From Streptomyces sp. NBC_00536 (GTDB taxonomy: Bacteria; Actinomycetota; Actinomycetes; Streptomycetales; Streptomycetaceae): 64,000 bases of DNA. Location: positions 5,518,001 through 5,582,000 of the forward strand of contig NZ_CP107819.1 in the NCBI RefSeq assembly GCF_036346295.1, in the 5' to 3' direction. The notes under the pieces were generated by a model. That model saw only the letters and a program-made list of their open reading frames with translations, had not been told where the DNA came from and did no database searches. The position numbers were made by a program, and so were the translations under genes. Below are positions 16,461 through 24,562 of the stretch, one piece after another (positions within the stretch are counted from its first letter, which is position 1; the number at the start of each line of letters is the position of its first letter).

Positions 16461-19430
16461 GTGCAGAAGAAGCCGTCTCGGAAGAACGGCACCGCCGCCA
16501 CCCCTGCCGACGGCCACGCCGCGGCAGGCCGTGCGGGACGCACCGTACGGGTGCGCCGCAGGCTGGTCATGGGCGTTGCCGTCACCGGGCTCACCGTCCT
16601 CGCGGCCGGTGCCCCCGCGGTGGTCACCGCCGCCTCCGAGCTGAAGGACTCCCAGCAGCTGGTCACGCTCGCCGACCGGACGCAGCAGACCCTCACCCTC
16701 ACGCACCTGCTCGCCGACGAGCGCGACGCCGTCACCGAGTACATCGCCGCGGGCCGCCCCGCCACGGGCCCCGTGGGGAAGACCGCCGTCGACGACCGCG
16801 CCGCGGGCACCGACCGGCAGGTCGGCGAACTGCGCGCCGAGGCCGACGAACCGCTCGCCCGGACCCTGGGCCGGATCCAGGCCGTACGGTCCGAGGCCGT
16901 CGGCGGCAAGGGCGGCGCCCTCGCCGCCCAACAGGCCTACTCCGCCCTCCTCGCGGAACTGACCGCTCCGGGCGCCGAACTCGCCGACCTGACCCCGCCG
17001 CGCGCCACCGGCGCCCTCGCCATCACGCGCCCGCTGGCCCCCCTCGGCCAGGCCGTGGAACAGGCCTCGGCCACCCGCGGGCTGCTGATCGCCGCGCTGG
17101 CCGTCCCCCGCGGCGAGCAGCCCCAGGGCGCCGCCGCCTTCGACGAACTCGCCAGCGCCGCCCAGCGCTCGCGGGTCCGCGAACTCGCCGCGCTCGACGA
17201 CTTCGCGCGCGCCGCGCGGCCCGACGTCCGCCAGACCCTCGCCGCGACCGTCACCGGCCCCGAGGTGAAGAACGCCGAGGACTACCTCAAGCGGCTCACC
17301 GACCGGCCCACCCTCACCACCGCCGACCGCAAGCTCGACGGCGAGACCGTCGGGGCCGCGCTGTCCGCCCGCATAGACCGGATGCGGTCCGCCGAATCCA
17401 CCCTCGCGGTGCAGCGCGCCAGCGCGCTGGCCGTGCTCCGCGACGACGACGTGACGGCCCTCGAACGGACGATCGCGATCCTCGGCGCGCTGTTCCTCTT
17501 CGCCGTGATCTTCGCGACCGCCGTCGCACGCTCCCTCACCCGGCCGCTGTCCGTCCTGCGCCGCGGCGCCGCCCGGCTGGCGACCCCCGAGGGCTCGGTG
17601 GAACCGGTCCGCTTCACCGGACGCAACGACGAATTCGCCGAGGTGGTCCGCCACCTCAACGCGGTGCGCGAACAGACCGTCTCCCTGCACACCCGGATCG
17701 CGGGCCTCGACGCCGACCGCCGCCGCCTCATCGGCCGCAACGAGGCGCTGACCAACGGCCGCAGCGCCCTGGAGGACGAACTCGCACAGCTGCGGGCCGG
17801 GCTGGAGGAGCACCGGCGCATCATGTCGACCACCTCCGTCTCGCTCTCGCTGCGCACGCTCGGCCTGGTCGAGCGGCAGCTCGCCGTCATCGAGGAGCTG
17901 GAGTCCAAGGAACAGGACCCCGACCAGCTCGCCACCCTCTTCAAGCTGGACCACCTGGCGACGGTGATGCGCCGCCACAACGAGAACCTGCTGGTCCTGG
18001 CGGGCCAGGAACACGGTCCGGGGCACGCGACGCCGGTCCCGCTGGTGGACGTCATGCGGGCCGCGGTCAGCGAGATCGAGCGCTACGAGCGGGTCGACCT
18101 CGCGGCGCTCCCGGGCTCCACCCAGGTCGCGGGGCACGCCGCCGACGACATCTCGCACGTGCTGGCCGAACTGCTGGAGAACGCGACGACCTTCTCGCCG
18201 CCGGAGGCCAAGGTCAAGGTCTCCGGGTGGCTGCTCGACTCCGGTGACGCGGTGCTGTCCGTCATCGACGAGGGCATCGGGGTCAGCGGGGACCGGCTCG
18301 CCGCGCTCAACTCCCGGCTGTCCGCGCCGGAGGCCTACGACGAGGAGCCCGAGGCGGAGCACGGGCTGGGCCTGGGGCTGTACGTCGCGGGACGGCTGGC
18401 CGCGCGCCACGGGGTCACGGCCGAACTGCGCGCCTCCCGGGGCGGCGGTACGGAGGCCCTCGTGGTCGTCCCGGTCACGCTGCTGCCGGTGGCCGGGCCG
18501 GGCTCCCCGGTCCAGCACCTGGCGGCCCCCGAGGGCGTCTCCTTCCTGGACCTCCCCGGTGTGGTGGCCGAGGCCAACGGCAACGTCCTGTCGGCCCGTA
18601 CGCGCGGCGAAGCGGCGCCGGAGCCGGAGTCCGCTGACGCGGATGCGGATGCGGACGCGGACGGCGGCCAGGAGTGGATCCCGGTCGTCCCGCTGAGCGA
18701 GAAGTCCCAGGAACCGGCCCCCGAGGCCGTACCGGCGGACCAGGTGGTCACGGTCCCCGCGTCCGCACCGGACGAGGGGCCGACGCCCGCCGGGGTTCCC
18801 GAGTCCGAGCGGACCCTGGAAGTCCGCCTGCCGGTGCTGCCGACGCCCCCGCAGGCGGAGGCGGAGGCCGAGGAACAGGCCCAGGAGCCCACCGAGGAGC
18901 TGCTGGCCCGCGTGGTGCCCGCCGCCGACCCGGCGGACCGGCTCCCGTCCCCGGACCAGGTCTTCACCGTCCCCGCCGCGGAGCCGGAGCGGCGGCTGCC
19001 CAAGCGGGTCCCGGCCGCCGCCGACCCGGAGCAGCGGGACGGCCAGCTGCCCGTCCGCAAGGGCCCCGGCGGCCCCGCGGGCCAGGGGAGCGCACGTACG
19101 GAACACGCGCACGCGCAGGCTCCCGACGGGCCCGGCGACTGGGTGCCGCGGCAGGGGAGCCATCCCCAGCCCGAGCAGGAGGCCGTCACCGGCAAGGGCC
19201 TCCCGAAGCGCACCCCGCGCGCCGTCCCCGCCCCCGGCCGGGCCACCGCCCCGGCCCCCGCGGCGGAGGCGGGCGCCGAGCCCAGGCGGGTGGACGCCGA
19301 AGAACTCCGCCGCCGGCTCGGCGGTTTCGCCCAGGGGGCCAGGGACGGGCGACGCGTCGTGGAGGCCGAACTCGCCGACGCCGAGGGCCAGACCGATCCG
19401 GGGGACACCGCACAGGAGGCACGCACATGA
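16461..19430 (+). CDS. cvnA: Conservon sensor kinase-like protein CvnA
   Basis: A membrane protein of about 989 residues, the first gene of a conservon. A first membrane segment (VMGVAVTGLTVLAAGAP, about residue 36) and a second (LGALFLFAVIFATAV, about 345) enclose an extracytoplasmic NIT-type helical sensor. HAMP, a degenerate His region (LDHLATVMRRHNENLLVLAG) and an ATPase domain with LAELLENATTFSPP, VIDEGIGVS and GLGLGLYVAGRLAARHG follow. A long acidic/proline-rich C-terminal tail occupies roughly residues 700-950. The GTG at 16461 is preferred, with a TTG at 16449 as the alternative. In known conservons CvnA is membrane-tethered and assembles with CvnB, C and D. Confidence 0.9.
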   Translation: MQKKPSRKNGTAATPADGHAAAGRAGRTVRVRRRLVMGVAVTGLTVLAAGAPAVVTAASELKDSQQLVTLADRTQQTLTLTHLLADERDAVTEYIAAGRPATGPVGKTAVDDRAAGTDRQVGELRAEADEPLARTLGRIQAVRSEAVGGKGGALAAQQAYSALLAELTAPGAELADLTPPRATGALAITRPLAPLGQAVEQASATRGLLIAALAVPRGEQPQGAAAFDELASAAQRSRVRELAALDDFARAARPDVRQTLAATVTGPEVKNAEDYLKRLTDRPTLTTADRKLDGETVGAALSARIDRMRSAESTLAVQRASALAVLRDDDVTALERTIAILGALFLFAVIFATAVARSLTRPLSVLRRGAARLATPEGSVEPVRFTGRNDEFAEVVRHLNAVREQTVSLHTRIAGLDADRRRLIGRNEALTNGRSALEDELAQLRAGLEEHRRIMSTTSVSLSLRTLGLVERQLAVIEELESKEQDPDQLATLFKLDHLATVMRRHNENLLVLAGQEHGPGHATPVPLVDVMRAAVSEIERYERVDLAALPGSTQVAGHAADDISHVLAELLENATTFSPPEAKVKVSGWLLDSGDAVLSVIDEGIGVSGDRLAALNSRLSAPEAYDEEPEAEHGLGLGLYVAGRLAARHGVTAELRASRGGGTEALVVVPVTLLPVAGPGSPVQHLAAPEGVSFLDLPGVVAEANGNVLSARTRGEAAPEPESADADADADADGGQEWIPVVPLSEKSQEPAPEAVPADQVVTVPASAPDEGPTPAGVPESERTLEVRLPVLPTPPQAEAEAEEQAQEPTEELLARVVPAADPADRLPSPDQVFTVPAAEPERRLPKRVPAAADPEQRDGQLPVRKGPGGPAGQGSARTEHAHAQAPDGPGDWVPRQGSHPQPEQEAVTGKGLPKRTPRAVPAPGRATAPAPAAEAGAEPRRVDAEELRRRLGGFAQGARDGRRVVEAELADAEGQTDPGDTAQEART

Positions 19431-19936
19431 CCGCGCCCAGTACGTACGGACTGAGCACCCAGGCCCGCAATCTGCAGTGGCTGCTGACCGACCTGGTCGA
19501 GGAGGTGCCCGGCATCGTCTCGGTCGCCGTCGTCTCCTCCGACGGCCTGCTGCTGCTCAACTCCGAACCGGGCCCGGCCGCCGGTGACGGCGACGGGGAA
19601 GGCGACGGCCGCCCCGCGCCCCAGGCCCGGCTCAAGGGACCACGGGGAGCCTCCGCGGACCTCGCGACGATCGTGTCCGGGCTCGGCAGCCTCACGCTCG
19701 GCGCCGCCCAGCTCATGGACGGCGGGGGCGTCAAGCAGACCATGGTGACGATGGAGCACGGCTCCGTCTTCGTCACCGCGATCAGCGACGGCTCCCTGCT
19801 CGGTGTGCACGCCACGCCGGACTGCGACATGAGCGTCGTCGCCTACCACATGGCGCTCTTCGTCGGCCGCGCCGGCCACGTCCTGACCCCCGAAGTCCGC
19901 AGCGAGCTGCGCCAGTCGATGGAGAACACCCCGTGA
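19427..19936 (+). CDS. cvnB: Roadblock/LC7 domain protein CvnB
   Basis: A 169-residue roadblock/LC7 protein with LQWLLTDLVEEVPGIVSVAV at the N-terminus and SDGLLLLNSE next. The centre has an inserted low-complexity Gly/Asp loop (about residues 50-65). The family acts as a partner or activator of small GTPases. The ATG overlaps the cvnA stop (ATGA), and its own stop overlaps cvnC. Confidence 0.92.
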   Translation: MTAPSTYGLSTQARNLQWLLTDLVEEVPGIVSVAVVSSDGLLLLNSEPGPAAGDGDGEGDGRPAPQARLKGPRGASADLATIVSGLGSLTLGAAQLMDGGGVKQTMVTMEHGSVFVTAISDGSLLGVHATPDCDMSVVAYHMALFVGRAGHVLTPEVRSELRQSMENTP

Positions 19937-20325
19937 GGAGTCCGGCCTCCGACCGGCTGCCGATACGCGGCGCCGACCGGCGCCCCGCCCGCGTCCGCCC
20001 GTATTCGCTCACGGGCGGACGTACCCGCTTCGCGCACGTCCTGCCCGTCGAGTGCTTCGTCGCCACCCTCGATCCCGGCGTCAAGGCGCCCGCGGGGCGG
20101 CCCGACCGGATGCCCGAGATGCGGGCCATCGTCGAGCTGTGCCGCCGCATGCGCACGGTCGCCGAGATCGCCGCGCTGCTGAAGCTGCCGCTGGGCGTGG
20201 TCCGCGTGCTCGTCAGCGATCTCGCCGACCAGGGAAGGATCCGCGTGTACGGGACCGGGCACGGCACCGGCCGCCCCGAACGCGCGCTGCTCGAAAGGGT
20301 GCTCAGTGGGCTCCGCCGTCTTTGA
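19933..20325 (+). CDS. cvnC: DUF742 protein CvnC
   Basis: A 130-residue DUF742 protein, the third conservon component. VRPYSLTGGRTR is the family signature near residue 21, followed by a winged-helix-like region ending LPLGVVRVLVSDLADQGRIRV. The GTG start overlaps the cvnB stop and its 3' end overlaps cvnD by 20 bp, indicating tight translational coupling. Confidence 0.92.
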   Translation: MRSPASDRLPIRGADRRPARVRPYSLTGGRTRFAHVLPVECFVATLDPGVKAPAGRPDRMPEMRAIVELCRRMRTVAEIAALLKLPLGVVRVLVSDLADQGRIRVYGTGHGTGRPERALLERVLSGLRRL

Positions 20326-20935
20326 CCCGACCGCTCCCGCGGACCTCGCGGACGACCCCGTCCAACCCTGGCAGTACGACCGTTCCCGCGCGCCCGTCGC
20401 CGTCAAGGTGCTGGTCGCGGGCGGTTTCGGCGTGGGCAAGACCACCTTCGTCGGCTCGGTTTCGGAGATCACTCCGCTGCGTACCGAGGCGGTGATGACC
20501 CAGGCGAGCGCCCCGACGGACGACCTGACGGGCACCCCGGACAAGAGCACGACCACGGTCGCGATGGACTTCGGCCGGGTCACGCTGGACGACGACCTGG
20601 TCCTGTACGTGTACGGGACGCCCGGCCAGAAACGTTTCTGGTTCATGTGGGACGACCTCGTGCGCGGCGCGATCGGCGGCATCGTGCTCGCCGACACCCG
20701 CCGGCTGCGCGACTGCTTCCCGGCGCTCGACTACTTCGAGAGCTGCGGGCTGCCGTACGCCGTCGCCGTCAACCACTTCGAGGGTTCCGAGTCCTTCGAG
20801 CCCGAGGACGTGCGGGAGGCGCTGACCATCCCCGACGGCGTCCCCGTCGTGATCATGGACGCGCGGGACCGGAGCACGGTCGTCGAGTCCCTGCTGACGC
20901 TGGTGGGCCACGCCCTGGACGCCACCCCCGAATAG
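20306..20935 (+). CDS. cvnD: Conservon GTPase CvnD
   Basis: A 209-residue Ras-like/MglA-type GTP-binding protein. The P-loop is GGFGVGKTT (about residues 37-45), the switch region has STTTVAMDFGRV, and the G3-like segment is YGTPGQKRF. The G4 motif is VNHFEG rather than NKxD, as is usual in this subfamily. Conservon complexes are thought to work like G-protein-coupled systems, with CvnD switching in response to CvnA. Confidence 0.93.
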   Translation: MGSAVFDPTAPADLADDPVQPWQYDRSRAPVAVKVLVAGGFGVGKTTFVGSVSEITPLRTEAVMTQASAPTDDLTGTPDKSTTTVAMDFGRVTLDDDLVLYVYGTPGQKRFWFMWDDLVRGAIGGIVLADTRRLRDCFPALDYFESCGLPYAVAVNHFEGSESFEPEDVREALTIPDGVPVVIMDARDRSTVVESLLTLVGHALDATPE

Positions 20936-21011
20936 GGCGCACGTACCGCCCGTACCCGCACGCAGCCCGCCCGTACGCCCGTACGCCCGTACCGCCCGGA
21001 GAGAGACCGTC

Positions 21012-22283
21012 ATGCGCAAGATACTCATCGTCGGAGCCGGGCAGTCCGGTCTCCAGCTCGCCCTCGGCCTCCAGTCCAAGGGGTACGAGGTCACCCTCAT
21101 GTCGAACCGGACGCCCGACGAGATCCGCGGCGGCCGGGTCATGTCCACGCAATGCATGTTCGACACGGCCCTGCGGCACGAGCGCGACCTCAAGCTGAAC
21201 TTCTGGGAGGACCAGGCCCCGAAGATCGAGGGCGTCGGCGTCTCGGTCGCCGCCCCCGACGCCTCCCGCCCCGTCGACTGGCTCGGCCGCCTCAAGGGGT
21301 TCGCGCAGTCCGTGGACCAGCGCGTGAAGATGGCGGGCTGGCTCGACACCTTCGTGCAGCGCGGCGGCCAGCTGGTCGTCCACGGCGCCTCGATCGCCGA
21401 CCTCGACTTCTTCTCCCGCACCTACGACCTCGTGCTCGTCGCGGCGGGCAAGGGCGAGCTGGTCTCGATGTTCGAGCGGGACGCGGCGCGCTCACCGTAC
21501 GACGCCCCGCAGCGCGCGCTCGCCGTCTCCTACGTGCACGGGCTGGGCCCGCGGCCCGAGCACCCGGACACCGAGGCGGTCCGCTGCAACCTCGTCCCGG
21601 GCGTCGGCGAACTGTTCGTCATGCCCACCCTGACCACCTCGGGGCGCGCGGACATCCTGTTCTGGGAGGGCCTGCCGGGCGGTCCGGCCGATGTCTTCGG
21701 CGGGGTCAAGGACCCGGCGGAGCACCTCGCGCTCACCCTGGAGCTGATGGAGAAGTTCACGCCCTGGGAGTACGACCGGGCGAAGGGCGTGGAGCTGACG
21801 GACGCGGGCGCCACCCTGGCCGGCCGGTACGCGCCGGTGGTCCGCAACCCCGTCGGGCGGCTGCCCGGCGGCGGTGTGGTCCTCGGGGTCGCGGACGTGG
21901 TCGTGGCGAACGACCCGATCACGGGCCAGGGGTCCAACTCCGCCGCCAAGTGCGCGGCCTCGTACCTCTCCTCGATCCTCATGCACGGGGACGACCCGTT
22001 CGACGAGGCCTGGATGAAGGCCACCTTCGACAAGTACTGGTTCACCACCGGCAAGCCGGTGACGCAGTGGACCAACGCGATGCTGGGCGTGCCGCCGGAG
22101 CACGTGCTGAACCTGATCGGCGCGGCGGGGCAGCTCCAGCCGGTGGCGGATCGTTTCGCCAACGGCTTCGACCACCCGGCCGACTTCGACGCGTACTTCT
22201 ACGACCCCGAGGACACCGCGGACTACCTCGCGGAGGTCGCCTCGGCCGTCCCGGCCGCCTCGGGTGCCTCCTCGGCGGAGTAG
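21012..22283 (+). CDS. Styrene/indole monooxygenase-like FAD protein
   Basis: A 423-residue FAD-dependent oxygenase of the StyA type. The N-terminal dinucleotide motif is VGAGQSGLQLALGLQSKGYE and the middle has GVVLGVADVVVANDPITGQG, the second FAD-contact region (GD-like motif) of these flavoproteins. In the family a separate reductase supplies FADH2; none is encoded nearby. It is 76 bp downstream of cvnD in the same direction and may be co-transcribed, which makes it a candidate output or partner of the conservon. Its 3' end overlaps the convergent peptidase gene by 61 bp. Confidence 0.83.
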   Translation: MRKILIVGAGQSGLQLALGLQSKGYEVTLMSNRTPDEIRGGRVMSTQCMFDTALRHERDLKLNFWEDQAPKIEGVGVSVAAPDASRPVDWLGRLKGFAQSVDQRVKMAGWLDTFVQRGGQLVVHGASIADLDFFSRTYDLVLVAAGKGELVSMFERDAARSPYDAPQRALAVSYVHGLGPRPEHPDTEAVRCNLVPGVGELFVMPTLTTSGRADILFWEGLPGGPADVFGGVKDPAEHLALTLELMEKFTPWEYDRAKGVELTDAGATLAGRYAPVVRNPVGRLPGGGVVLGVADVVVANDPITGQGSNSAAKCAASYLSSILMHGDDPFDEAWMKATFDKYWFTTGKPVTQWTNAMLGVPPEHVLNLIGAAGQLQPVADRFANGFDHPADFDAYFYDPEDTADYLAEVASAVPAASGASSAE

Positions 22284-23497
22284 CCGGTGTCGTCACCCGC
22301 CGCCGCCCCTGCGCTCTCCGGGAGGGGCGGCGGGCTGTACGAGGCCAGCGCGACCCCGTCGGGATCCGGCCGCACGGCCCCCAGCAGCGGGTTCGCCGCG
22401 ATCGGCGACACCTTGACCTCGGCCCCCGGCCGGGGCGCCTGGATCACCTTGCCGTTCCCCGCGTAGATGGCCACATGGGTCGCCTTCGGGAAATAGACCA
22501 CCAGGTCCCCGGGCCGCAGCTGGTCCAGCGGCACCTTCGGCAGCTGCGCCCACTGCTCCTGGCTGGTGCGCGGGATCGAGCGCCCGGCGTGCGCCCAGGC
22601 CTGCGAGGTGAGCCCCGAGCAGTCGAAGGACGCGGGCCCTTCCCCGCCCCACACATAGGGTTTGCCGATCTGCTCGCTCGCATAGCCGAGGGCGGCGCCG
22701 CCCGCCGCGCTCGGCGTACGGGTCCGGGCCGCGCCGGGACTGCCCAGGCGCCCCGAACCCACCAGCTCCCGCTGGGCGTCGGCGGTCTCGCCGCGCTCCC
22801 GGTCGGCGAGCTGGGCCAGCTGGGCGGAGGTCAGCGAGGCCAGCAGCCGCTCGACCTCCTTGAGCCGCGCCGCGGCCTCCTCCTTGTGCCGCTTGCGCTC
22901 CGCGGACAGGGCCTGCTGGGTGTCCAGCGCCTTGCGGGCGGCCGCCGCCAGCACCCCGGCCTGCTGCTCGCCCTGCGCCAGCCGGGCCAGTACGCCCGCC
23001 CGGCGGGTGCCCTCGCGGGCGGCCAGCCGACGCTCGTCCAGGGCGCTGTTCGGGTCCCCCGACATCAGCATCCGGGCGTACGGGGAGAACCCGCGCGCCC
23101 CCTGGTACTGCTCCCGGGCGAGCCGCCCGGCCAGTGCCCGCTGGGCGCCGACCTCGGTGCGCGCCGTGGCGAGGTCGGCGCTGAGCCGCCGCTCCTCGGC
23201 GCGGCGTGCGGTGAGTGCGGCCTCGGTGGCGTTGTAGGCCTCGGCGGCCTCCTCGGCCTTCTGGTACAGCCCCTGCATCCGGGTGAGCAGGCCGCCGACG
23301 GCGAGTGCGTCGGGTGCGGTGACGGCCTCGGGGGCCTCTGGTGCCTCCGGAGCCTCCGGGGCTTCGGGTGCGGCCGCGGGGCCGCTCGGCGGGCCGACGG
23401 GGGGTGCGGCCGGTGGCGCGGCGGCGGAGGCGGACAGGGGGACGGCCGCGACGAGGGTCGCGGCGATGCAGGCGGCACGGAGCAGCCGACGTGACAC
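22223..23497 (-). CDS. Secreted NlpC/P60 cell-wall peptidase
   Basis: A 424-residue exported protein. Signal peptide (LLRAACIAATLVAAVPLSASA), a PEA-repeat linker, a long coiled-coil region (about residues 80-260, with two charged helices), then an NlpC/P60 domain with the catalytic Cys in FDCSGLTSQAW and the His in ATHVAIYAGNGK. It probably cleaves peptide bonds in peptidoglycan stems; the coiled coil resembles RipA-like regulators. The GTG start is preceded by GGAGGTGATC, an unusually complete ribosome site. The last 61 bp overlap the convergent monooxygenase gene. Confidence 0.9.
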   Translation of the reverse strand: MSRRLLRAACIAATLVAAVPLSASAAAPPAAPPVGPPSGPAAAPEAPEAPEAPEAPEAVTAPDALAVGGLLTRMQGLYQKAEEAAEAYNATEAALTARRAEERRLSADLATARTEVGAQRALAGRLAREQYQGARGFSPYARMLMSGDPNSALDERRLAAREGTRRAGVLARLAQGEQQAGVLAAAARKALDTQQALSAERKRHKEEAAARLKEVERLLASLTSAQLAQLADRERGETADAQRELVGSGRLGSPGAARTRTPSAAGGAALGYASEQIGKPYVWGGEGPASFDCSGLTSQAWAHAGRSIPRTSQEQWAQLPKVPLDQLRPGDLVVYFPKATHVAIYAGNGKVIQAPRPGAEVKVSPIAANPLLGAVRPDPDGVALASYSPPPLPESAGAAAGDDTGYSAEEAPEAAGTAEATSAR

Positions 23498-23674
23498 GGG
23501 ATCACCTCCGGGGGACCGAGGGCGTGATCGTGACACGGGCGGTATGACAAATCGCCCACCCGAGTCGGCCGGGTCGTCCCGCTCACCCGTCCGGCGGACG
23601 ACGCCCGTGCCCGTGCCGAGGCCGCTGCGCGGAGCCGTTCCCCCACCCGCCCCTTCCCGAAACCGGGCTCCGCC

Positions 23675-23757
23675 CGGACCCGGTCCTCAAACGCCGGACG
23701 GGCTGAAAAGCCCAGATCAAGCCTGCCCGGCGTTTGAGGGCCCGCCGGAGGCCCTGC
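23675..23757. repeat. Inverted pair of the intergenic repeat
   Basis: TCCTCAAACGCCGGACGGGC and its inverted partner GCCTGCCCGGCGTTTGAGGG face each other across about 20 bp, able to form a long hairpin. It lies between the peptidase promoter and the end of the SHOCT gene. Confidence 0.75.
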
Positions 23758-23793
23758 GAGCCGCGCTTCGGTCACCGGCGGCGCTGGCCCCCG

Positions 23794-24054
23794 TCAGCCC
23801 TCCAGGAGGCGGGCCTTTGCCGCGGAGAACTCCTCCGGGGTCAGGAGGCCCTCGCGGGCCAGGGCGGCGAGGCGTTCGAGGCGGCCCGCGAGGGCGGCGG
23901 CCCGGGGGGACAGGGGGGCGGCGGAGGTCGCGCCGCGGGCCGGTTCGCCGCCCTCCCAGACGTACGCACCGCGCGCCAGCGACCCCCGCAGCAGCGGCCG
24001 CCCCGCCGGCCGTTCGGCGGGCCGGGCCACCGAGTGCACCGGTCGGATGAACAT
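23794..24054 (-). CDS. SHOCT-domain small protein
   Basis: An 86-residue protein. The C-terminal third (LERLAALAREGLLTPEEFSA) is a SHOCT motif, a short amphipathic helix pair typical of small actinobacterial proteins and often linked to oligomerisation. The rest is basic and low complexity. The ATG overlaps the preceding stop in a TGATG arrangement (a GTG one codon earlier is also possible), so it is coupled to the DUF6325 gene. Confidence 0.75.
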   Translation of the reverse strand: MFIRPVHSVARPAERPAGRPLLRGSLARGAYVWEGGEPARGATSAAPLSPRAAALAGRLERLAALAREGLLTPEEFSAAKARLLEG

Positions 24055-24443
24055 CACGCCACCCCCAGTCGCTCGGCGGGGATCCGGACCGAGCCCGCGA
24101 TCCGGCCGCCCGCCGCCCGTACGGCGATCGCCGCGTCCTCGGCCCACACGTGCTCGACCAGCACCAGCAGCGCGCAGCTGCCCCGGTCCAGCAGGTCGGC
24201 GGCCTCGCGGACGTCCTCCGGCCCGATGAGCCGGGCCGCCTCCCGGCCGTTCAGCAGCCCGCTCAGCTCCTTGAACTCGTCGAACTCCGCGGCCAGCACC
24301 TCGCCCGCCGCCGTCTTCGTCGCGACCAGCCCGTCGATCAGCCGGACGTTCCCGCTCTTGCGCAGGCCCATCACGGCCGCGACCGCGGACACCCGCAGCT
24401 GCTCCTCCGGGAAGGCGAGGACGAGAAACTCCACAGGCCCCAT
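24054..24443 (-). CDS. DUF6325/DUF1269-like membrane-associated protein
   Basis: A 129-residue protein beginning MGPVEFLVLAFPEE. The family is common in actinobacteria next to SHOCT proteins and appears stress-related, but has no proved function. Conserved pieces are VRLIDGLVATKT and CALLVLVEHVWAED. The ATG at 24443 follows GAGGAG at good spacing. It is divergent from the SEDS gene; the shared gap holds the direct repeat GACATAA(AGG)GACATAA. Confidence 0.75.
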   Translation of the reverse strand: MGPVEFLVLAFPEEQLRVSAVAAVMGLRKSGNVRLIDGLVATKTAAGEVLAAEFDEFKELSGLLNGREAARLIGPEDVREAADLLDRGSCALLVLVEHVWAEDAAIAVRAAGGRIAGSVRIPAERLGVA

Positions 24444-24562
24444 GACCCCGACTCCTCGACTGACGGGCGCGTGCCCGACCACTTCTGACGACTCTTCGGC
24501 GACTCTGCGGCTCACTATGACATAAAGGGACATAACCTACCGCCGCTTGCTACGTTGCCTTT

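Noticed and set aside
16386..19163. A 925-codon minus-strand frame opposite cvnA
   Set aside because: Low-complexity Gly/Arg-rich translation and exact antisense of a gene with strong domains.
23498..23640. A c-di-AMP riboswitch before the NlpC/P60 gene
   Set aside because: Cell-wall peptidase genes of Streptomyces sometimes carry one, but the conserved elements could not be found and the leader is short before the repeat.
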